Positions 37,154 through 45,229 of a stretch of DNA of 64,000 nt are shown here, in pieces. The DNA is taken from positions 124,001 through 188,000 of the forward strand of contig CAMYNW010000003.1 in the NCBI GenBank assembly GCA_947259885.1, written 5' to 3'. Within the stretch, counting starts at the first letter, position 1, and every line of letters starts with the position of its first letter. Both the position numbers and the translations under genes were made by a program. The notes below the pieces were generated by a model. That model had not been told where the DNA came from. It searched no databases and saw nothing but the letters and a program-made list of their open reading frames with translations. The DNA is from an uncultured Gammaproteobacteria bacterium. GTDB taxonomy: Bacteria; Pseudomonadota; Gammaproteobacteria; Arenicellales; Poriferihabitantaceae.

Positions 37154-38878
37154 ATGGCCACCACATCGGAACTTGACCGTGTGGCAATGGTGGTTCTGCG
37201 CTTCATGCGCAGACCGTTCTTCGCAATCGTAGGTGTTTATGCGGTTGGTATCGTCGGCATGGCGCTAATTCCTGGCATTGACGAATATGGAAATACCCGT
37301 CACATGAGTCTGTTCCACGCGTTCTACTTTTTTACTTATACCGCCACCACAACCGGGTTCGGAGAAATCCCTTCAGCGTTCACTGACGAACAACGCCTAT
37401 GGGCAATTGTTTGTCTTTATATGGGTGTGATTGCATGGTTGTATGCTGTGGGTTCTATTATTCGCTTATTGCAAAATCCACATTTTATCCTGGCCCTGAA
37501 TGAACACCGATTTGCCCGGATTGTTAAACGTATATCTGATCCATTTGTAATACTTTGCGGTTTTGGCGATACCGGTAGCCTTCTAGCGCGAGGGTTGAGC
37601 GACCAGGGTACCCGCGCCGTTATTATCGACGGCGATCCGGAGCGTATCAAGGCACTGGCACTGCGTGACTATAGTATGCGAATGCCGGGGCTTTGTGCTG
37701 ATGCAAGTGTGCCTAAGCATTTACTTGATGCCGGTATCAAATCTCCCCATTGCAAATCGTTAGTAATTCTATTTAAAGATGAAGATATAAACTTCAAGAT
37801 TGCGATCATTGCAAAATTCTTCAACCCCTCTATCCAAATCATATGTCGGTCAACCTCAAAGAGACATCAATCCCATCTTAACGCTCTTGATAATGTGACG
37901 GTTATCAATCCGTTCGAGATATTCGCACAGCTCCTGAATATGTCGATTACCGCTCCAAAGTTGCACAACTTAAACAGTTGGCTGGTGCATGCACCGGACG
38001 TCAGATTGGGACGTCCCCTTGAAGTCCCTGAAGGTCACTGGATATTGTGTGGATACGGGCGCATGGGTAAATGGTTGAACAAGTATTTTGCCGAGCAAGG
38101 CATAAGCGCCACAATTGTTGATCCTCATATTAAGGATCCTCCTCAACATTCCCAAATTATTAAAGAGCATGCAGATCACCAGACGCTTAAACAGGCCGGT
38201 ATTGAGACTGCAGCAGGCGTATTAGCCGGCACTAATCACGACGCAGACAATCTTGGAATATTAATGTGTGTCAATGCACTCAATCCCAGCGCTTTCACTA
38301 TAGTCCGCCAAAATGACCACGAGAACCAACTGGCATTTGACGCCGCACATGCCGATCTTACCCTCCAATCCAGTCTCACCACAGCCCGGCGAATCCTTAA
38401 ATTTCTCATTTCGCCGATGGTTCAGCCTCTTATAGAAAAGTTGCAGAAGGGCGATCCAAAACAGACGGATGAATTGGTCGAACGACTCCAAAATGCGGTC
38501 GGCGACCATATTCCGCAATTATGGAGAGTTAATTTGTGTCCACAGGAAACCACGGCGGCAGCCGAGTTTTTAGCGAAGCAACAGTCGTTAACACTAGGGG
38601 ACATAATACGAGATCCACACAATCTGTCAGGTTCTATATCCTGTGTCCCACTTATCGTTAACCGCAACGAAGACCCAAGTATACTTCCAAGGGATGATGA
38701 ATCTCTGCGACTCGGAGATGAAATACTGTTCTGCGGAACCGCTCAAGCAAAAAGAATGCTGTCCGCCTCTCTAAACAATACCTATACCCTTGACTACCTG
38801 ATGTCTGGTACTGACCCCCCGCGTGGATACTTTTTTAGATGGCTCGCGACAAGAACTGAACCATTCTCAACACCGTAG
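37154..38878 (+). CDS. Two-helix potassium channel with two RCK/TrkA-N domains
   Basis: A 574-residue protein. Helix 1 is at residues 22-40, the pore loop has selectivity filter TTTGFGE at 65-71, and helix 2 is near 78-100. GFG in place of GYG is seen in some potassium-selective channels. Two cytosolic nucleotide-binding RCK domains follow: the first starts at VILCGFGDTGSLLARGL (about 133), the second at WILCGYGRMGKWLNKYF (about 295). A TrkA-C-like end (LRLGDEILFCGTA) closes the protein. RCK domains gate channels in response to nucleotides or ions. It stands between a DUF6394-like gene and a cyclic-nucleotide-binding protein. Confidence 0.92.
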   Translation: MATTSELDRVAMVVLRFMRRPFFAIVGVYAVGIVGMALIPGIDEYGNTRHMSLFHAFYFFTYTATTTGFGEIPSAFTDEQRLWAIVCLYMGVIAWLYAVGSIIRLLQNPHFILALNEHRFARIVKRISDPFVILCGFGDTGSLLARGLSDQGTRAVIIDGDPERIKALALRDYSMRMPGLCADASVPKHLLDAGIKSPHCKSLVILFKDEDINFKIAIIAKFFNPSIQIICRSTSKRHQSHLNALDNVTVINPFEIFAQLLNMSITAPKLHNLNSWLVHAPDVRLGRPLEVPEGHWILCGYGRMGKWLNKYFAEQGISATIVDPHIKDPPQHSQIIKEHADHQTLKQAGIETAAGVLAGTNHDADNLGILMCVNALNPSAFTIVRQNDHENQLAFDAAHADLTLQSSLTTARRILKFLISPMVQPLIEKLQKGDPKQTDELVERLQNAVGDHIPQLWRVNLCPQETTAAAEFLAKQQSLTLGDIIRDPHNLSGSISCVPLIVNRNEDPSILPRDDESLRLGDEILFCGTAQAKRMLSASLNNTYTLDYLMSGTDPPRGYFFRWLATRTEPFSTP

Positions 38879-39020
38879 AAAGTGAGAGCTAATACTAAAC
38901 ATAAATGAGATCAGCACTATAATCGGATGCTTCAATTTTATAATACCATGCCCAGCACATCCCAATAAAACACGTTTCGTGAAATAATTGAAGGCCTGAC
39001 AAAATGAAACCCAAAGAGAA

Positions 39021-39485
39021 ATGGACGTACTAGAACAAGCGCAAAAGCTCAGAGAAATTCCTCTGTTTTCTGCTCTGGACAAATCACAGCTCAAACTGCT
39101 CGCTTTCACCTCGGAGGTATTCAGCTATGATGCCGGTGATTATCTTTTCTACCAGGATGAAGTAGCCGATGGCATTTACGTTGTATTGGATGGCAACGTT
39201 AGCGTAGTGGACGAATCTACTGAAGAACCTGTTTTACTTGCCCGGAAAACTCCAGGTGCGTTGCTCGGCGAAATGGCGGTATTACGCAAAGTTCGTCGCT
39301 CCGCGGCAGTCCGCGTGGACAGCGAGGCCTTGGTGCTAAAAATTAGCGCGGAACGTTTTATCGATCTCATCACCGGCACACCGGAGATCGCTCTGTATGT
39401 ACTGAAGGACATCAGCACAAGGTTAGAAGACGCAAGTAAAGAGCTTGCCGAACTCAAGCTTCGACAGTCACACGCCTCGAATTGA
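39021..39485 (+). CDS. Stand-alone cyclic nucleotide-binding domain protein
   Basis: A 154-residue protein made almost entirely of one cNMP-binding beta-roll. The roll starts LFSALDKSQLKLLAFTSEV and includes DYLFYQDEVADGIYVVLDG. The phosphate-binding cassette reads GALLGEMAVLRKVRRSAAVRV, with the Glu and Arg that contact ribose and phosphate. No DNA-binding or enzymatic domain is attached, so it is a regulatory subunit. Its stop overlaps the start of the ABC-like gene by 4 bp, so they are coupled and likely form a complex. Confidence 0.9.
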   Translation: MDVLEQAQKLREIPLFSALDKSQLKLLAFTSEVFSYDAGDYLFYQDEVADGIYVVLDGNVSVVDESTEEPVLLARKTPGALLGEMAVLRKVRRSAAVRVDSEALVLKISAERFIDLITGTPEIALYVLKDISTRLEDASKELAELKLRQSHASN

Positions 39486-42088
39486 CAGTGAGCAGGAAGG
39501 TAGAAGCTGACTCAGACAAGATGGAAGCCTCCATCTATCGCTACATTCTTCACCACACCTGGAAGGATCAACTATGGCTGATTGTGCTGATTCTAATGTC
39601 GTTGCCCTTTGTTTATATCGGTCTTGAGATACCCAAAACCATTATCAACGAAGTTTTAAGCGGACAATCGAATCGATTTGTGTTTTTAACCATGGAATTC
39701 GACCAGGTCGAGTTTCTGCTTCTAATGTCATTCGCATTTCTGGCGCTGATCCTTATTAATGGAATACTCAAGTATGTCATCAACGTGTATCGGGGTGCAC
39801 TTGGTGAACGCATGTTGCGCAGATTTCGTTACACGCTATACAGCCGTGTCTTGAGATTCCCCCTTCCTTATTTTAAGAAAGTGTCCGCCGGAGAACTGAT
39901 ACCAATGATCACCTCTGAAAGCGAACCTCTTGGGGGATTTATTGGCGATTCAATTGCGTTGCCAGCCTTTGAGGGCGGGCTACTTCTAACGTACGTGGGC
40001 TTTATTTTCGTTCAGGATATATGGCTGGGATTAGCCGCGATAGCACTATATCCACCTCAAGCCTATTTGATTCCGAAACTGCAACGCAAGATTAACAAAC
40101 TGTCCCGGCAACGCGTCAAGTCAGTTCGAAAACTCGCGTATAGAGTTGGTGAGACCGTTAGCAGTGCCGTGGATATCAGGGCAAACGATACCGGATACCT
40201 CGAACGCGCAGATATCAGCTACCGGCTCGGAAAAATATTTAGGATCAGATACGAAATATACAGACGTAAATTTTTTATCAAGTTCCTGAACAATTTTCTT
40301 GGACAGTTGACACCATTTTTCTTTTTTAGCATAGGTGGGTATTTAGTTCTTCAGGGCAGGCTGACACTGGGCGCACTAGTTGCAGTGCTGGCAGCATACA
40401 AAGACATCGGGCCGCCATGGAAGGAATTGCTCAAGTTTTATCAGATTGCCGAAGACACTCGAGTCAAATATGCGCAAATAATTAAACAGTTTGAGCCAGA
40501 GAACATACGGAATGAAGAGCTTCACCTTGGGATAGATGTGACCGGTCCTCGATTTTCTAAATCCGTATCGGGAAACAATATATCTCTTTCAGCAGAGCAT
40601 CATCATAGCAAGCTTGAAGGAATTAATTTCAATTTATCGGTCCCGGAGCACACTGGATTATTATGCGCCGAAGGGGAAACCGGAAAGGAAGTAGGACTTT
40701 TATTGTCCGGCCTGGACCCACCCGTTCTGGGCGATCTTCGATTCGATGACTATGATGTCAAGGATCTTCCAGAGGCGGCGCTAGGCAAGAACATTGGTTA
40801 CTGTTCGCCCAATTCTAAACTTCTCAATGTCTCTGTAAAGGACAATCTCCTATATGGACTCAAGCATCGACCAGTCGAGGGAGGCATGGCTCTGGAACTG
40901 CCTGAACCAGAGCTAGTGGAGGCAACAAGATCTGGAAACTCTATTCATAATGTAAGAACCTCCTGGGTCGACTTTCATACTGTCGGGACGCAAACACAAG
41001 AGGAGTTCGAGGTCTTTAAAGATGAGGTTATCAATGCGGTTGAATTGGACCAGGACATAATGGGATTAGCCCAACGCTTATATCTCAAGGGAAAATCAGA
41101 TCAGGAGCTGATGAAAGAGATCGTGGACGCACGGACTGAAGTTAGGAATGCGATTCGAGACCTGGATGATGGAAAATTAATCGAGACTTTCGAAACAACT
41201 GTCTACAGTCAAAATTTGACCGTTGCGGAAAACCTGCTGTTCGGCACTCCCTACGACCTAGCTGCGGACCTTGAGGATCTTGCCTTTGCTCAAGAAGTGC
41301 AGGATATTCTGTCGACAACTGAATTGAACAAAGACTTAATCTATGTCGGTCTCGAAGCGGCACGATTGATGATCGAACTGTTTGAGAATGTCGATACGGA
41401 TAGCGATTTCTTTACCCGTTACAGCTTTATTGAAGCATCAAAATTAAGCAAATACCAAGAACTTATCGAGAAAATAGACAGCTCAGGAACCCAGAGTTTC
41501 AGCGAGCGCGATAGCAAATTATTAATTTCGGTCGCTTTGCGAATATCTCCTGCCCAACACCGTCTGAGTTTAATCACATCTGAAATTCAAGGCCAGATTG
41601 TTGCGGTACGCAAATTGATTATGGAAGAACTTGGATACGATAACGACATAATCCAATTTATAGATAAGGATGGCTATCAATCAGGCATGAATGTACGGGC
41701 AAATTTACTTTTTGGAAAAATTGCTTACGATAAAAGACATCTGCAAGACCGAATACATCAGCGGCTAAATCAGGTGTTGAGCACGCTTGGACTGGGAAAG
41801 GTTATTCTGAATCGGGGTTTGCAGTTTCATTGTGGAGAAGCTGGTTCAAATTTACCGCAAACATTTAGACAGAAACTACTATTGGCTCGAGCGTTGATTA
41901 AAAATCCTGACGTACTGATTATCGAAGAGCCCTTGTCTGCCTTAAACTTCGAATCACAGAAACGGATTTTTACAAACGTCAAGAAGTTGCGCGACGGTAA
42001 AAATATGATTTGGATATTTAGTGACAAACGATTCGCCGAAGAATTTGATCAGGTCCTATCTTTTGACAATTCAGTGTCTGGCAGTTAG
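39482..42088 (+). CDS. ABC-exporter-like protein with degenerate, expanded nucleotide-binding region
   Basis: An 868-residue protein. Residues about 30-330 are a normal six-helix ABC exporter membrane domain. The NBD is abnormal: Walker A reads CAEGETGKEVG (first Gly and the Ser/Thr lost), the Q-loop Gln is missing (GYCSPNSKLL), the signature is LPQTFRQ instead of LSGGQ, the D-loop is SALN, and the H-loop His is Asp in IFSDKRF. About 300 extra residues sit inside it, and the post-Q-loop motif occurs three times: KDNLLYG, AENLLFG and RANLLFG. ATP hydrolysis is unlikely. The frame starts at TTG 39482, with GTG 39488 and ATG 39521 as alternatives. It is coupled to the cNMP-binding protein. Confidence 0.85.
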   Translation: MTVSRKVEADSDKMEASIYRYILHHTWKDQLWLIVLILMSLPFVYIGLEIPKTIINEVLSGQSNRFVFLTMEFDQVEFLLLMSFAFLALILINGILKYVINVYRGALGERMLRRFRYTLYSRVLRFPLPYFKKVSAGELIPMITSESEPLGGFIGDSIALPAFEGGLLLTYVGFIFVQDIWLGLAAIALYPPQAYLIPKLQRKINKLSRQRVKSVRKLAYRVGETVSSAVDIRANDTGYLERADISYRLGKIFRIRYEIYRRKFFIKFLNNFLGQLTPFFFFSIGGYLVLQGRLTLGALVAVLAAYKDIGPPWKELLKFYQIAEDTRVKYAQIIKQFEPENIRNEELHLGIDVTGPRFSKSVSGNNISLSAEHHHSKLEGINFNLSVPEHTGLLCAEGETGKEVGLLLSGLDPPVLGDLRFDDYDVKDLPEAALGKNIGYCSPNSKLLNVSVKDNLLYGLKHRPVEGGMALELPEPELVEATRSGNSIHNVRTSWVDFHTVGTQTQEEFEVFKDEVINAVELDQDIMGLAQRLYLKGKSDQELMKEIVDARTEVRNAIRDLDDGKLIETFETTVYSQNLTVAENLLFGTPYDLAADLEDLAFAQEVQDILSTTELNKDLIYVGLEAARLMIELFENVDTDSDFFTRYSFIEASKLSKYQELIEKIDSSGTQSFSERDSKLLISVALRISPAQHRLSLITSEIQGQIVAVRKLIMEELGYDNDIIQFIDKDGYQSGMNVRANLLFGKIAYDKRHLQDRIHQRLNQVLSTLGLGKVILNRGLQFHCGEAGSNLPQTFRQKLLLARALIKNPDVLIIEEPLSALNFESQKRIFTNVKKLRDGKNMIWIFSDKRFAEEFDQVLSFDNSVSGS

Positions 42089-42130
42089 CTCAATGAGCAA
42101 CTGACTCCGCACGCCGTGAAAATATTCATC

Positions 42131-42164
42131 TGAATCTCTGGATCAAGTGAATCTCTGGGTCAGG
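42131..42164. repeat. Tandem duplication of a 17-bp unit
   Basis: Two adjacent 17-bp copies: TGAATCTCTGGATCAAG at 42131-42147 and TGAATCTCTGGGTCAGG at 42148-42164, differing at three positions. They lie just after the ABC-like gene in a noncoding region. Function unknown; possibly a slippage duplication. Confidence 0.7.
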
Positions 42165-42299
42165 CAAATGTTGCCGAGTTAATATAAAAATGCGCGGCTA
42201 TGCTTGCGAAGTAACCCGACACAATTACCCATGACCACTTCAAGTCTGCAAAGAAAATATATACCCCCCGGGCCTGACCCATTACCACATGATGCACGA

Positions 42300-42395
42300 C
42301 TAATCATTGCAGCATCTCGGATGGTACATTTCTACACCGGCAACATTCATATCATTAAAGTTTCTCATATTATCGGTAACAATCAGATTTAATCT
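42300..42395 (-). pseudogene. C-terminal fragment of a PIN-domain (VapC-like) protein
   Basis: Between stops at 42398 and 42300 the minus strand reads LNLIVTDNMRNFNDMNVAGV, which matches the last strand of PIN-domain toxins (LIVTDN..F), where the Asp is a metal ligand. Upstream in a shifted frame, AEQIELL fits the preceding helix. Nothing else of the domain survives and no antitoxin gene is next to it. It is a short remnant. Confidence 0.45.
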
Positions 42396-42511
42396 CTATA
42401 GCAACTCGATCTGTTCGGCAAGCAGAAGTGAACCGCAGTTCTGCAATTTTCCCCAACATCCCATGTGCCCAGCGACTACAATACCCCGCTTTTACTGATC
42501 CGTCCGATTGC

Positions 42512-43438
42512 ATGACCGCCCTCCATCACAACACAGATCGCCCTACCCTGGGTATACTTCTGATGATTGCTGGAGTGGCATCGTTTGCTGTGATGGATGC
42601 AGCGATCAAGTGGTTAACGTCGGGTTTTTCGGTCACCCAGATTGTGGCCTTAAGGAGCTGGTTTGGATTACCTGTGCTGTTTGTTCTGGTCCATTTGGAA
42701 GGAGGAGCTTCCGCATTAAAAACCAAGCGGCCAGCGGCCCATGGATTGAGATACCTGCTGGTACTAGCGTTGAGCTTTAGTTTTTTCTGGGTGCTGTCCC
42801 AGATGAAATTAGTTGATGCGATTGCCATTACCTTTGCTGCGCCGATAATAATTGCCGCACTTTCGGTACCGTTATTGAAAGAAGCCGTTGGTTTTCATCG
42901 TTGGTCAGCGATCATGGTCGGTTTTATTGGCGTGTTGGTCATTCTTAGACCGGGCGCGGGAGTTTTTCAATGGGCATCTGTGGTAGCACTTGGTAGCACC
43001 ACCGTCTACGCATTTTTAATGATCACCACCCGCGCTCTTAAGTCTACGGAGACTACCGCAGCACTCATGTTTTATCCGCAGTTCGGTATGGCGCTCACGG
43101 GAACAATATTCGCGCCTTTGTTCTGGGTGACACCAAGCCTAGCTGAATTTGGGTTATTCGCCATAGCGGGAACGTTTGGCAGTGTAGGCATCCTCTGCCT
43201 GACTAATGCATTTCGACTGGCGCCTGTCGCGACAGTTTCACCATTTGAATATACCGCTCTTATCTGGGCAACACTGCTCGGTTTCCTGATTTGGCGCGAA
43301 CTACCGGATTCACTTACCCTGTTTGGTGCCAGCATTGTGATTGCCAGTGGACTCTATATTCTTTATCGCGAAACCAGGCAAACAGGCAGGGCCCAGCCGA
43401 AGTTGCCCGGAATGAGTCCAGACGACACCGGGCAATAA
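42512..43438 (+). CDS. DMT superfamily (EamA) transporter
   Basis: About 308 residues with ten hydrophobic helices in two EamA repeats: GILLMIAGVASFAVMDAAIKWL opens the first, and AITFAAPIIIAALSVPLLKE with GFIGVLVILRPG closes it; the second half includes NAFRLAPVATVSPFEYTALIW. It differs clearly from the EamA gene at 9357, so it is not a recent duplicate. ATG 42512 is preferred over the frame's GTG at 42428, because the extra 28 residues are not typical. The substrate is unknown. Confidence 0.88.
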   Translation: MTALHHNTDRPTLGILLMIAGVASFAVMDAAIKWLTSGFSVTQIVALRSWFGLPVLFVLVHLEGGASALKTKRPAAHGLRYLLVLALSFSFFWVLSQMKLVDAIAITFAAPIIIAALSVPLLKEAVGFHRWSAIMVGFIGVLVILRPGAGVFQWASVVALGSTTVYAFLMITTRALKSTETTAALMFYPQFGMALTGTIFAPLFWVTPSLAEFGLFAIAGTFGSVGILCLTNAFRLAPVATVSPFEYTALIWATLLGFLIWRELPDSLTLFGASIVIASGLYILYRETRQTGRAQPKLPGMSPDDTGQ

Positions 43439-43740
43439 AAATTACCTAACAAACTGCTTGAGTTAGACACAACTAAGTGCCTACAAACTATAGCCCAATT
43501 GACAAAGTCGCCAGGCTTAATTCGAACCACCCCAATAAAAGTAATAATTTTTAATTTCGGCAGCATTTCCATACGGTTACTAGGCGCTACTTTGGCAATA
43601 TATTTTGATTAAAATGCAGCAAGTTGTCACCAATTGTTGTATATGAACGAATATAACAGTTCAAATTCGATTCATTTGGACCTTTGCGTTTACTCAGATC
43701 TACGGGAAGTTGCAACTGCTCCTTAGTTTGCGTAATATGA

Positions 43741-43891
43741 ATTTGCGCGGTTAACCTGTCTAGCGGGCCTACGATGTCTGTCCCTACTATAAAGACGGTA
43801 ATCGGAGGTGTGTTGGGGGGGTACTACAAAACTAAATAGTAGCGAACGAAGTAGCGTCAGCCGGATTGTGTTTAACGCAATCCGGTTTTTT
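43741..43891 (+). ncRNA. Candidate small RNA or leader ending in an intrinsic terminator
   Basis: No protein gene explains the strong terminator at 43861-43891. Upstream is a promoter-like TATAAA at 43789-43794, then a G-rich run (GTTGGGGGGG) and a small hairpin, TACTA and TAGTA around CAAAACTAAA. This resembles a short transcribed RNA of roughly 60-100 nt, or a transcribed leader attenuating the next gene, a membrane protein starting at 43980. It does not match the riboswitch consensus sequences I know. The orientation is set by the T-run. Confidence 0.4.
43861..43891 (+). terminator. Strong intrinsic terminator
   Basis: CCGGATTG (43861-43868) pairs perfectly with CAATCCGG (43878-43885) over a nine-base loop, followed directly by six T residues. 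This is a textbook rho-independent terminator on the plus strand. The nearest upstream coding gene ends 420 bp earlier. Confidence 0.85.
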
Positions 43892-43979
43892 ATGGCCGGA
43901 TAATCGGGGAGGTGTCTAATGATCATTACTCGACACCTTATTGATAACGAGTTCTGCTATAAATTATCTGGGGGACACT

Positions 43980-44633
43980 ATGGAATATTTAGTGAATACT
44001 ATGGAATTCGGCGACGCCATTCTGCTTGCTCACTTGGTTGGCACGATCTTCGGTATATGCGCGGCATACTACTTCGATACGGTCTTGTCCAAATTATGCA
44101 ACACTGGTGTGGTGACCCGACGTATCTACCTGAGTTTCAGACACGCCGTTAAGGCCTGTACTTTTGCCACAGCCCTGCTTTGGTCTACCAGCCTCATCTA
44201 TATTTCGTACCTGGCTAACGTTAGACCGGAATCCTTGACCGATCCGGTCTTCTGGGCAAAGATCACGATAACCGCAGTGATCAGTGTAAATTTGCTGCTT
44301 ATCAGCAATGTCGCAATGCCAATGGCTGCAAAGAGAATCGGTGTATCAATATTTGGCGGACTCACTAATATTCAACAGGATATTATGATCGCCATCGGTG
44401 CAATATCCGGCATTTCGTGGATCTCTATTGTTGTGCTCGGTTTCGTCAAATTAAACTTGAACGGGCAAGACTCTATGACGGTATACGGCTCAATCGTTCT
44501 CGTTTACACCGCTTCTCTCGCAATCGGTCTGTTACTCAGCAAGATCGGAGGGCACGTGATTCGACGCCGTTTTCTGCATCGGATGGAACAGAAAAAATCT
44601 AATCACAGACGAATAGCGGGCTACCTGCCCTAG
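43980..44633 (+). CDS. Multi-pass membrane protein of unknown function, 217 residues
   Basis: Five or six hydrophobic helices are visible (around residues 8-30, 55-75, 90-110, 133-155, 168-190). The charged ends include an Arg/Lys-rich C-terminus (RRRFLHRMEQKK), which suggests a cytosolic tail. Segments such as ILLAHLVGTIFGICAAYYFDT and NLLLISNVAMPMAAKR do not identify a family for me. ATG 43980 is preferred because GGGGGA stands upstream; the frame also opens at TTG 43941. It follows the strong terminator at 43861 by about 90 bp. Confidence 0.75.
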   Translation: MEYLVNTMEFGDAILLAHLVGTIFGICAAYYFDTVLSKLCNTGVVTRRIYLSFRHAVKACTFATALLWSTSLIYISYLANVRPESLTDPVFWAKITITAVISVNLLLISNVAMPMAAKRIGVSIFGGLTNIQQDIMIAIGAISGISWISIVVLGFVKLNLNGQDSMTVYGSIVLVYTASLAIGLLLSKIGGHVIRRRFLHRMEQKKSNHRRIAGYLP

Positions 44634-44659
44634 GTCAGTTTCACCTTACGCATGCCTCA

Positions 44660-44699
44660 ACGGATTGGAGTGATTCAAACTTGAAGTGCTCCAATCCGT
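44660..44699. terminator. Large inverted repeat between convergent genes, probable bidirectional terminator
   Basis: ACGGATTGGAG (44660-44670) pairs perfectly with CTCCAATCCGT (44689-44699); inside the loop TTCAA (44674-44678) pairs with TTGAA (44681-44685), giving a nearly complete 40-base hairpin. It lies between the ends of a plus-strand and a minus-strand gene. A second hairpin follows, with arms CTAGAT (44714-44719) and ATCTAG (44726-44731), overlapping the end of the DUF1330 gene. No long T-run is present. Confidence 0.55.
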
Positions 44700-44727
44700 C
44701 ATAATTGTAGGGTCTAGATTATAGGAT

Positions 44728-45012
44728 CTAGCCCTCAACAATCGACAACTCTCGATCGTAGGCTTTGTTTGCAGCAACCATCGCGACCTGATATTCAGGA
44801 TCCTCATAACACGCCACTGCATCCTGATACGTTGGAAATCGAACCACCAGCTGTCTCGGATAATGTGACCCTTTCCTGGTATCGATCTCTCCTCCACCTG
44901 CAATAACTTCCGCGCCATAGCGTTCTCCAATCGGAATCCATAGTTGGCCGTATTCTTTAAGCGCATCTTCATCTTTAATTGATGAACCACACACAATCCA
45001 GTAACCACTCAT
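44728..45012 (-). CDS. DUF1330 domain protein
   Basis: A 94-residue small dimeric ferredoxin-like protein. It opens MSGYWIVCGSSIKDEDALKEY and contains YGAEVIAGGGEIDTRKGSHYPRQLVVRFPTYQDAVACYEDPEYQ, the DUF1330 pattern (an ABM-type fold). The biochemical function is unknown. An overlapping longer frame on the same strand (44646-45008) is a shadow. It is divergent from the copper operon. Confidence 0.88.
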   Translation of the reverse strand: MSGYWIVCGSSIKDEDALKEYGQLWIPIGERYGAEVIAGGGEIDTRKGSHYPRQLVVRFPTYQDAVACYEDPEYQVAMVAANKAYDRELSIVEG

Positions 45013-45101
45013 ATTGTCATGCCCTCTAAAATCTAATGATATTAAGTCGATAACGCATGATCATTAACACGTTAAAATTGTCAATTTCTGCCTTCCCACT
45101 C

Positions 45102-45132
45102 TTGACTCTGTACTAACTACAAGGTTTACTAT
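45102..45132 (+). promoter_or_regulatory. MerR-type promoter with 19-bp spacer and dyad operator
   Basis: TTGACT at 45102-45107 and TACTAT at 45127-45132 are separated by exactly 19 bp, the over-long spacing typical of MerR-activated promoters. The spacer holds the dyad TGTA-N6-TACA (45109-45124 region), centred between the boxes. It lies about 100 bp ahead of the cytochrome c gene that starts the copper operon, which encodes a MerR regulator as its second gene. Autogenous control by that regulator is inferred. Confidence 0.72.
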
Positions 45133-45229
45133 TATACTGACAATCTAGTATTGAAACTGGAGGTGACTCCAAAACTGGTCTCCATCCCGTTGCATCAACC
45201 ATGAAACCTTTTCGAGTCAGCTGAATCCC

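Noticed and set aside
43741..43891. c-di-GMP or other known riboswitch
   Set aside because: The conserved core bases of the known classes could not be found; only the terminator is certain.
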